NCBI GenBank assembly: GCA_965214325.1
Contig: CBDCBG010000006.1
Location: 868,001-932,000, forward strand
Source: JAJEFO01 sp965214325
GTDB lineage: Bacteria > Pseudomonadota > Alphaproteobacteria > Rhodobacterales > Rhodobacteraceae
Length of the DNA: 64,000 nucleotides
Direction: 5' to 3'
The stretch's first letter is position 1, and each line of letters opens with the position of its first letter. Position numbers and translations under genes: made by a program. Positions 50,978 to 58,165 of this stretch are shown one piece after another. The notes below the pieces were generated by a model. That model had not been told where the DNA came from. It saw only the letters and a list, made by a program, of their open reading frames with translations, and did no database searches.

Positions 50978-51201
50978 AAATGGGGTGAGCAGTTACGAAA
51001 GCGAATTGGTAACTGCTCGCCCCCCTTCTTGAGCATTGGATTTCTTGCCTGATTGCGTTCGGGACGAGCGTCCGGCCTTTTGCCGCGGCGCCTTGCGCGG
51101 TTCTCGCTGCCGACCTCCCGTCGAGGATTTGCGTTTGACATCACAGAGCGGACATTCCATTGCCGGTCGCGGATCGATCGTTCCGGGGAGGGGCCGTCTC
51201 G

Positions 51202-51576
51202 ATGGGGGCATGGTACGGGTCAAAGGCGACGACGGGGCTCTGCCAGGCCATCGTGAGCCTCATGCCGCCTCGTTCCGCATGTCTGGAAACGCGCTTGGGC
51301 GGCGGCGCGATCATGAAGCGCAAGCCGCCCGCGCAGCGCGGCATCGGCCTGGACCGCCGGGCGATCGACGGCTTCGGACGGGACTGCCCCGTCGAGCTCC
51401 GCCATGGCTGCGCCCGCCGCTTCCTGTCCGGCTTCGACTTCCAGGGCCGCGAGCCGGTCTGCCGCGACCCGCCCTGCGTGCAGTCGACGCGCAGGGCGCA
51501 GCGCCGCTGCCGCGCGACGCCCCCGGGCGAGCGGCTCGCGGTGCTGGCGGCGGTGATGGCGGTGGAGGCCGGGTGA
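51202..51576 (+). pseudogene. decayed adenine methyltransferase of IS66 element B
   Basis: It starts MGAWYGSKATTGLCQ like the copy in element A and keeps ETRLGGGAIMKRK, but the catalytic motif reads DPPC instead of DPPY, and about 85 residues between RRAQRRCR and PPGERLAV are missing in frame. The stop still overlaps the transposase ATG (TGATG). The frame is open but the protein cannot be active. Confidence 0.85.
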
Positions 51577-52453
51577 TGGCGACGGTGAACGCGGCGTCGC
51601 TGCGCGAGGAGTTCGAGGGCGCGAAGGCCCGCATCGCCGCGCTGCGAAAGGACGGCAAGGTGTCCGAAGAGGTCGATGCCGTGATCGGCGTCCTGTTCAC
51701 CCTGCTGGGCATCCTGATCACCGTTCTGCTGGAAAGGACGACCCGCAAGGGATCGAGGAACTCCAGCCTCCCGCCGTCGCAGACGGACAGGGACGAGACC
51801 GCACGGCGTGCCGGCAGCAGCGGCAAGGGCGCGAAGCCGAACCCGCAGACGGGCGACAACCTCCGGAAGACCACCGTCGAGGAGACGGTCGCCGTCGAGG
51901 CCTGCGACACATGCGGCGCCGACCTGTCCGGCGTCGACCCCGTCGACCGGGAACGTCGCGTCCTGCACGACATCGTGTTCGAGGTCGTCGAGCGCCGCGT
52001 GGAGGCCGAGGTCAAGGAATGCCCGGACTGCCGGGCCCGCACCAAGGGCCGGTTCCCCGACGACATGCCGGGCCCGCTGCAGTACGGCGCCGGCCTCCAG
52101 GCCTTCGTCATCAACCTGCCGGGCGCCCACATGCTGTCGCTGCGCCGGGCCGTGTCGCTGGTGCAGGCGATCTCCGGCCTCAGGCTCTCCGAAGCCACCT
52201 GCCTGGGCTGCGTGCGCCGCCTTCATGACGCCCTCGCGTCATGGGAACGCGCCGCCATCGCACAGCTGCTGGAACGCCCCGCCCTGCATGCCGACGAGAC
52301 CGGCTTCCGGGTCGACGGCAGGACCCGATGGCTCCATGTCGTCACCGACGGCTCCCTGACCCTGAAGTTCGTGCACCGGAAGCGCGGCAGGGAGGCCATC
52401 GACGAGATCGGCATCATCCCGCGCTACGCCGGCACGCTGGTCCACGACTGCTG
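51576..52453 (+). pseudogene. 5' part of the element B IS66 transposase gene
   Basis: The first 293 codons resemble the element A transposase throughout, including NSSLPPSQTDRDETARR, the cysteine pairs CDTCGADL and CPDCRART, LHADETGFRVDG (first Asp) and TLVHDC (second Asp), at roughly half identity by eye. It is cut inside the TGG codon after HDC by a serine-recombinase element. The rest is at 57165-57766. Confidence 0.9.
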
Positions 52454-52470
52454 AACATCGTGGACTCAAA
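52437..52470. other. left attachment junction (attL) with TG core
   Basis: Transposase sequence up to GACTGC is followed by TG (52452-52453) and the element end AACATCGTGGACTCAAA (52454-52470). The target's left arm, GTCCACGACTGC, shares GTCCACGA with the element's own end, as expected when a serine recombinase pairs similar half-sites. Confidence 0.75.
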
Positions 52471-52651
52471 AGCGCGTCATGACCGGATTCGGCGCTTTCC
52501 GGGTCACTGCCCGACGGATCGAAGTGCTGCGGCGGCGATGACGGCGGCACGGGAACCGAATGGCAGATGGTGACCTCGTCCTTTCCGACCTTCACCTCCC
52601 GGACGAGCAGACGCACGATGCGCTGCCGCTCCTCGAAGGCCAGGGACCTGG
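52454..52651 (-). pseudogene. 3' part of the serine recombinase gene
   Basis: The minus strand reads ARSLAFEERQRIVRLLVREVKVGKDEVTICHSVPVP, the normal C-terminal region of recombinases of this type. The 10-bp duplication joins it in frame to the 5' part at 55131-56626. No stop codon occurs before the element's left end: the frame runs through the inverted repeat and antisense into the IS66 gene to a stop at 52239. Confidence 0.85.
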
Positions 52652-55130
52652 CAATGGCATTTCTTTTGACCGCAAGGTCTGGCCGGACTTTCTTTCGCTC
52701 CCGCGAGGCCGTTGTTCCATGGCAGTCGGCGCCGGTGCGGATTTTTTTGCACAGGGGGGTTGACACTTCCGCCGGTCCGTGCAATCCAGGCTGCGGGACA
52801 CTGCATCTTCCGGAGCGGGAGCGATGGATCCGCGGATCGAGCGCCTTGAGACGACCACCTTTTTCGGCCGCCGCCTGACGCGGCGCCAGATCGCCGACAT
52901 CCAGGAGACGGTGGCGCTGCTTCCCAACAACACCCGCAACGAGCTCGCGAAGACGATCTGCGAGCACCTGAACTGGAACACGCCCAAGGGCGACTACCGC
53001 GTGTCGGCCTGCCTCCGCATGCTGGAGCAGCTGGAGGGGTTCGGGATCCTGACGCTTCCGGAGAAGCGGAGCACCGGCTCCGGCGCGCTGCCGCCGATCT
53101 GCCACACGGCGGCATCGGACCCGCAGCCGGAGATCGCCTGCGAGCTGTCCGCCCTCGAGCCTCTGTCGCTGCACGCCGCGGACGGTCCCGACGAGAAGGT
53201 GGAGTGGAACGAGCTTGTCGACCGCCATCACTGCCTGGGCTGTCCGCGCCCGTTCGGCCCGCACCTGCGCTGGTTCGTCCTGGACCGTGACGGCCGCCGC
53301 CTCGGCTGCCTGCTGTTCGAGGCGGCGTCGCGGACGCTGCCGGCGCGCGACGAATGGATCGGATGGAGCGGACCGGACCGCGAGCGCCGGCTGCACCTGG
53401 TGCTGGGCAATTCCCGCTTCATCGTGTTTCCATGGGTGGCCGTGACGAACCTTGCCTCGCGGGTCCTCGGCATGGCGGCGGCCCGCCTTCCCGGGGAGTG
53501 GGAGCGCCGCCACGGCTGCCGCCCCGTGCTGTGCGAGACGTTCATCGACCCGACGCGCTTCGACGGGGCGTGCTACCGCGCCGCCAACTGGGAGCGCATC
53601 GGAATGACCGCCGGCCGGAAGTCGGGCCGGCGGGCGAAGCCGGCGAAGGAGATCCTCGTCCTTCCCCTCGGCCGGGACTTCCGCGACGTCCTCCAGGGGC
53701 GCGCGGCTCCGGCACGCTCGCCGCGCCCGCCGCGTCCCGACCGGGACGATCCGCTGGTCGCGGCGTGGCTGCAGGTCGTCGACGCCGCCACGGCGCTGGC
53801 CGACGCGCACGACCGCCGCTGGATGAAGCGGCGGCGGGTCCTCAACAGCCTCATCGTGATGCTGTTCGTGTTCCGGCTGGTCCTGTCGCGGGGGGAGAAG
53901 GGCTACGCGACCGTGACCGCCGAGCTCTGGGAGCAGTGCCGCAAGCTGGGGATCGCCCTGCCTCAACGCGAGCCGGTGGCCGCCTCGTCGATCTGCAAGG
54001 CCCGGCAAAGGGTGCACGAGGAGCTGTTCCTGGACCTTCACCGCGAGATCCTCCGCCACGGCGGCGAGGGCGGGCGCTGGAAGGGCCGCCGCCCGTTCGC
54101 GGTCGACGGAACGAAGATGAACCTGCCCCGGACGCTGGTCGATGCCGGCTACCCGCTCCCGCACGGCGGCGCCCGCTATCCGCAGGGGCTGGTGTCCTGC
54201 CTGTACCGGCTCGACACCAAGGTCCCGGTCGACTTCTCGCTCTCCGCCCGCGCCTGCGAGCGGGCCGCGGCCATGGGCCACCTGCACGCCCTGGAGGCCG
54301 GCGACGTCGTCGTGTTCGACCGGGGACACTTCTCGTTCGAGCTCCTGTACGCCGTCATCCGCACGGGCGCCCATCCGGTGTTCCGGCTCCAGCGCAACCG
54401 CGTGGGCGCCTTCAGGGACTTCATGGAGGGCGACCGCACCGAGACCGTCGTCACCGCCGCCCCGGGACCGGACACGCAGCGAGAGCTTGCCGAACGTCGG
54501 CCCGGCGAGCGCTTCGATCCGGTCGACCTCCGGCTGGTCCGCTGCAAGACGGACGGCGACGACTGCCATCCCGTCACGACACTGCTCGATGCCGGCCACG
54601 TCTCCGCCGAGGATCTTGGCCATCTCTACCATGGACGGTGGGGAATCGAGGAGCTGTACAAGGTCTCGAAGCGAACCATCGCGGTGGACGAGTTCCACGG
54701 CCGGACCGAGCGCGGCGTGCGCCAGGAACTCTACGCCCACTTCAACCTGATCGCCATGACGCGGCTGCTTTCCGGGCATGGCGACGACCTGCTCGCAGAC
54801 ATCCGCGAGCAGGGAAAGGAACGCCAGGCCGTGAACTTCAGAAACGCGATCGCGATCGTGGCCGCCAACATCGAGGAGATGCTGCTCGCGCAGGCCGAAG
54901 CCGTCGCGCAGGCCGTGACCCGGATGGCCGAGGGAATCCTCAAGGTGCGCGGCCGGCTCCGGCCGGGACGGTCGTATCCCAGGAAATCGATGAAGCCGGT
55001 CAGCAAGTGGACCCGAAGGAGAAAGGCCGCAGCCTGAAGCCGGAAAATCTCCGGAAAGGCAGGGCCCCCTGCTGCGAAAAGGCGCGACTCCTTAAGGAAA
55101 TGACGCCAAATCCTTAAGGAAATGCCATTG
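52652..55130 (+). mobile_element. IS4-like insertion sequence with DruA-fused transposase, 2479 bp
   Basis: The ends are 12-bp inverted repeats CAATGGCATTTC (52652-52663, complement 55119-55130), flanked by an exact 10-bp duplication AGGGACCTGG (52642-52651 and 55131-55140). TCCTTAAGGAAATG occurs twice near the right end (about 55089-55102 and 55111-55124). It interrupts the recombinase gene, making a third level of nesting. Confidence 0.94.
52824..55037 (+). CDS. transposase fused to an N-terminal DruA (DUF4338) domain
   Basis: A 737-residue protein with two parts. Residues about 5-300 match DUF4338, the DruA protein of Druantia defence: RNELAKTICEHLNWNTPKGDYRVSACLRML, WNELVDRHHCLGC, PRDEWIGWS-like ARDEWIGWS, HLVLGNSRFIVFPWV, NLASRVLGMA and LCETFIDPTRFDGACYRAANW. 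Residues about 350-720 are an IS4-type DDE transposase: FAVDGTKMNLP (D), VVFDRGHFSFE (D) and LYHGRWGIEELYKVSK (Y-(2)-R-(3)-E-(6)-K). The ATG at 52824 follows GGGAG closely. The gene looks intact; the DruA part may bind DNA or aid transposition. Confidence 0.88.
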   Translation: MDPRIERLETTTFFGRRLTRRQIADIQETVALLPNNTRNELAKTICEHLNWNTPKGDYRVSACLRMLEQLEGFGILTLPEKRSTGSGALPPICHTAASDPQPEIACELSALEPLSLHAADGPDEKVEWNELVDRHHCLGCPRPFGPHLRWFVLDRDGRRLGCLLFEAASRTLPARDEWIGWSGPDRERRLHLVLGNSRFIVFPWVAVTNLASRVLGMAAARLPGEWERRHGCRPVLCETFIDPTRFDGACYRAANWERIGMTAGRKSGRRAKPAKEILVLPLGRDFRDVLQGRAAPARSPRPPRPDRDDPLVAAWLQVVDAATALADAHDRRWMKRRRVLNSLIVMLFVFRLVLSRGEKGYATVTAELWEQCRKLGIALPQREPVAASSICKARQRVHEELFLDLHREILRHGGEGGRWKGRRPFAVDGTKMNLPRTLVDAGYPLPHGGARYPQGLVSCLYRLDTKVPVDFSLSARACERAAAMGHLHALEAGDVVVFDRGHFSFELLYAVIRTGAHPVFRLQRNRVGAFRDFMEGDRTETVVTAAPGPDTQRELAERRPGERFDPVDLRLVRCKTDGDDCHPVTTLLDAGHVSAEDLGHLYHGRWGIEELYKVSKRTIAVDEFHGRTERGVRQELYAHFNLIAMTRLLSGHGDDLLADIREQGKERQAVNFRNAIAIVAANIEEMLLAQAEAVAQAVTRMAEGILKVRGRLRPGRSYPRKSMKPVSKWTRRRKAAA

Positions 55131-56626
55131 AGGGACCTGGCCCCTTCGCGCATGCGCCCGAGAAACCGTTCCAGTGTCGTGGCCAGCGAAAGCCGGGCGC
55201 CTTCATCCAGTTCCGCTGTCTTCAGTGCGTCCAGTTCGGACCTCAGCGAGCGCTGCCGGGTCTGGAGGGGCGCCTTTGTCTCCCGCAGCTCTTCAAGGGT
55301 GATGACCTCTTCCTGACATGCATCGATCAGGCGGCGCAGCCGGGAGCCAATCCGCGCGAGCTCGCCCTGCAGCGCACGGGTTCGCCGACGGGCGCCGTCA
55401 GTGTCTTTCGCCGCCTCCAGCCTGCGGCTGATTTCCGCCTGGATGAGCTCCGGGTCTTCAAGCAGGGCCAGCACCTCCGCCCAGACCGCTCCGTCGAGCT
55501 CATCGGTGCGCACGGGCGGATTGTCGCAGACCGCTCCGCCCGGAAGGTGCCAGCCTTGGGTTCCGAGGCACCGGCAGTACAGTCGCCAGCTCCCGTCCGC
55601 GCGTTTCCGCCCGGACGTCCGGCTCAGGGCGTATCCGCAATGCACGCACACGCAAAGCCCCTGAAGAAGCGACGGGACGACGGTCCTGCGCGCCGAGAAG
55701 CGCTGGTTGGAAGCGCGCGACCGCTGGGCGCGGGCGAAGAGCGCCTCGTCGACGATCGCGGGAACCGGCAGTTCGATCCACTCCTCCTTCGGGCGCTTCC
55801 GTCGCCCGGCCAGGCGCTTGACGGCGCCCTCCTTCTGCCGGCCAGCGCGGTTGCGCCGGGAAGGCTTGCCCGAATTCGCCGTCTTCAGGTAAGCCGCCTT
55901 GCCGACACAGGCCTCGTTCTGCAGGATGACGCCCAAGGTCGAGAGCGGCCAGTGCCGGGCGTGACGCGGCCGCACGCCCTCTGCGTCAAGCAAGGCGCCG
56001 GTCTCGCGCATCTTCAGCCCCTTGTGCACATGGAGTCCGAATATCCGTCGCACCGTGCCGGCCTCGGCCGCATCGACTTCAAGGCGCGCGCCGCAGGTCT
56101 CGCTCTTGCGGATCAGGCGGTACCCGTAGGGCGCCAGCGTGATCATGTTCAGCGAACCCTGCCGGGCGCGGTGGATCCTGCCCCGACGACAGCGCTCCGC
56201 GATCTGCGTGCGCTCGTATTCGGAAATCACCGACAGTACCTGGCGCAGCAACATGCCGGAGGGCGTGGAATCGTCCGGTTCCTGGACGCAGACGATCGTT
56301 GCGCCGCTGCGGCCGAACTCTTCCTGCAGCAGGATCTGATGGGCAAAGTTCCGGCTCAGCCTGTCGACCGACCAGACCAGCACGGTCCCGACTTCGCCGC
56401 GCGCGACGCTGTCGCGCAGCGCTTCGAGCGCCGGACGCTCGAGCGTCGCGCCACTGAACCCGTCATCGGCAAACTCGCAGCCGTCCGGAATTTCCCAGCC
56501 GCGGCTGCGGCAGTGATCCAGAACGGCCTCCCGCTGGCTGCCGATCGTCTCGCGCTGGCGCTGTGTCTGGCTCGACACCCGCAAATGCACCGCCAACGGC
56601 GCATCGCCCACCGTATCCGGCTTCAT
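55131..56626 (-). pseudogene. 5' part of a large serine recombinase gene, broken by an IS
   Basis: About 498 codons remain. The catalytic serine is in AVHLRVSSQTQRQRE (Ser18), with the resolvase segments EFADDGFSGATLERPAL and VWSVDRLSRNFAHQ. A recombinase domain follows (APYGYRLIRK, ILQNEACVGKAAYLK), then a zinc-ribbon-like CVHCGYALSR...YCRC and a coiled-coil-like stretch. The ATG at 56626 follows GGAGAGG. At REGARSL the DruA-type IS interrupts it. It would integrate and excise the 4.7-kb element. Confidence 0.9.
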
Positions 56627-56741
56627 CGGCCTCTCCTCTCCTTGTGGACCAGCTGCGTTCGGGCACCAATGCATCGCAGGCCTCGCAAACACGTTCTTCG
56701 GCGCAACGGTCGAACACACTCAGCGAGCGGACGCGGCGCAT

Positions 56742-57059
56742 TCAGCCGGACGACCTGCCCAACCAGCCGGCCACCGCCTCGGCAACCAGGGAGCCGAGGC
56801 CGCGCCCGGTGGCGCGCGCATGCAACCGCAGCCGGGCGAGCAACGGGCGCGGGATGCGCACGGTGACCGGATCCTTGATCTCGGCCCGCGCCAGAGGACA
56901 TTCCTCGCCCGCGGCCCGCACATAGCGCCGGGCCTGCCCCGGCGACAGCGAAAAGCGCTCCGCCAGCAGCCGAGCCGCTTCGGCGGGAGCGTGGTCCTGC
57001 GCCAGTTCGCGGGCGATCTTCATCCGCTCGGCGCGCTGCTTCATCGTGGCACGTGCCAT
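56742..57059 (-). CDS. small DNA-binding-like protein of the recombinase element
   Basis: A 105-residue basic protein with a helix-turn-helix-like N-terminus (KQRAERMKIARELAQDHAPAEAARLLAERFSLSPGQARRYVRAAG) and a C-terminal VTVRIPRPLLARLRLHARATGRGLGSLVAEAVAGWL segment that resembles a ribbon-helix-helix fold. It lies just before the recombinase gene on the same strand. Likely roles are repressor or directionality factor, but neither is proven. The ATG at 57059 lacks a clear Shine-Dalgarno sequence. Confidence 0.65.
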   Translation of the reverse strand: MARATMKQRAERMKIARELAQDHAPAEAARLLAERFSLSPGQARRYVRAAGEECPLARAEIKDPVTVRIPRPLLARLRLHARATGRGLGSLVAEAVAGWLGRSSG

Positions 57060-57147
57060 GAATCTCAAAATAACGTCTATATCCGATCATTTCAACACCT
57101 TCTTCTTCATCGACCGCGAAAATCTCCGCTCAAAGCGAATTGCCCTG

Positions 57148-57180
57148 TTTGAGTCCACGATGTTTGGGCGACATGCTTCG
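57148..57180. other. right attachment junction (attR) with TG core
   Basis: The element end TTTGAGTCCACGATGTT (57148-57164) is followed by TG (57165-57166) and the interrupted transposase sequence GGCGACATGC. With the left junction it predicts a circular attP of two perfectly symmetric 17-bp arms around TG. Confidence 0.75.
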
Positions 57181-57766
57181 CCTGCGACCAGTGCAGCCAT
57201 CAGCTCTGTGGTTCTCACCTCCTGAGGGAACGGCCTTCGTCGTCGAGTCCAACGGCTACCGCTGGGCGCGCCTGATGAAGAGGCTGCTGCGCGAGGCCTG
57301 CCACAGGGTCAACAGGAGCACGACCAAGACACTGACCGAGGACGGGCGCGCGGCCGTGCGCAAGCGGTACCGGACCATCCTGACCCAGGGCGGCAGGGAA
57401 CTGCCCGAAATCCCGCCGCGCCCGAAAGGAAAACGCGGACGGATCGCGAAGTCCGACGCACACAACCTGCATGAGCGCCTCGTGAAGCACGAGGTGTCCG
57501 TGCTGCGCTTCATGGGGGAGGCGGACGTCAGCTTCACCAACAATGCGGGCGAGCAGAAAATCAGGATGGCCAAGGTCAAGATCAAGGTATCCGGATGCTT
57601 CCGAACCCGGCTTTACGCCGAAGCCTGGTGCCGGATCTCAAGCTGCCTGAGTTCCATGGCGGCACTCGGATACAACCCTCTCGTCGCCATCCAGATCGCG
57701 CTCGCCGGAAATGCCGCCAAAATGATCGAACTGCATGACCCTCAACCCGCCCTGGGAAAGGGGTGA
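57165..57766 (+). pseudogene. 3' part of the element B IS66 transposase gene
   Basis: It resumes with WATCFACDQCSHQLCGSHLLRE, then a one-base deletion near 57231 (GAACTGGCC expected, GAACGGCC present) shifts to the frame AFVVESNGYRWARLMKRLLREA. It keeps the last catalytic Glu (TNNAGEQKIRMAK) and ends at 57766, inside the right repeat. With the insertion and frameshift the transposase is inactive. Confidence 0.88.
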
Positions 57767-57874
57767 GCAGTTACGCGAATTGTTCACGCCCGAACGTCCG
57801 GGGCGGCCTGCTTCCGTGTTCGGATCCGGCCCGCGGCACGGACCGGAATTTTCGGCGCTCGCGGCGAGACAGAC

Positions 57875-58165
57875 GTGATCCCAGGCATGTTCCGATCAGT
57901 CTTGCCGGGTTTCCATGGTTCGGCACTCGGCCAGCTAGCGGCTTCGCTGGAGGCGCGCCTCGCCGTCGACCCAGGAATTTCCGGCCCAATCGACGGTCCA
58001 TCCCGGTTTGACTTGCCGCATTGCGCCAAGGTAGGGTTTGCAGGCGTCTGGACGGAATTCGATGGACTGCCGATGCGCGCGATCACCTTCACGGATTTCC
58101 GAGCTGCAAGCGACGCAGATGAATTGCGTGGCTCCGATTCGCCTATCCGCGACCGAAACGGATGA
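57875..58165 (+). CDS. small hypothetical protein before the RND gene
   Basis: A 96-codon frame (GTG 57875, or ATG 57887) whose TGA overlaps the ATG of the RND exporter (ATGATG at 58162), suggesting coupling. It contains LARLAVDPGISGPI-like neutral sequence with no family I recognise and no signal peptide. Codon use looks ordinary for this genome. IS66 element B ends 93 bases upstream, so an original promoter may have been moved away. It may still be a chance frame. Confidence 0.35.
   Translation: MIPGMFRSVLPGFHGSALGQLAASLEARLAVDPGISGPIDGPSRFDLPHCAKVGFAGVWTEFDGLPMRAITFTDFRAASDADELRGSDSPIRDRNG

Larger units (their letters stand above)
48690..50996 (+). mobile_element. IS66-family element A with a methyltransferase gene, 2307 bp
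   Basis: Perfect 15-bp ends GTAACTGCTCACCCC (48690-48704) and the complement (50982-50996) are flanked by an exact 8-bp duplication GAAAGCGA (48682-48689 and 50997-51004), the size typical of IS66. Instead of tnpA and tnpB it carries an adenine-methyltransferase gene followed at once by the transposase gene. Both look intact. Confidence 0.94.
52454..57164 (-). mobile_element. integrative element with a large serine recombinase, 4711 bp
   Basis: Its ends are perfect 17-bp inverted repeats, AACATCGTGGACTCAAA (52454-52470) and TTTGAGTCCACGATGTT (57148-57164), each bordered by TG (52452-52453 and 57165-57166). Only two bases are shared at the junctions, as in crossover by a serine recombinase. 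Removing it and one TG restores the IS66 codon TGG. Cargo is a small HTH protein gene and the recombinase gene; the latter is broken by a further IS. Confidence 0.85.
51009..57774 (+). mobile_element. IS66-family element B, broken by a nested insertion
   Basis: The ends GTAACTGCTCGCCCC (51009-51023) and, inverted, GTAACTGCTCACCCC (57760-57774) differ at one position. An exact 8-bp duplication GCGAATTG flanks it (51001-51008 and 57775-57782). Its left duplication overlaps the right duplication of element A by four bases, so both elements chose sites four bases apart. Without the inner 4.7-kb insert it would be about 2.05 kb and have the same methyltransferase-transposase plan as A, but decayed. 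Confidence 0.93.

Noticed and set aside
52239..54779. 846-codon open frame on the minus strand
   Set aside because: Most of it is antisense to the DruA-transposase gene. Only its part within 52454-52651 is real coding sequence, belonging to the broken serine recombinase.
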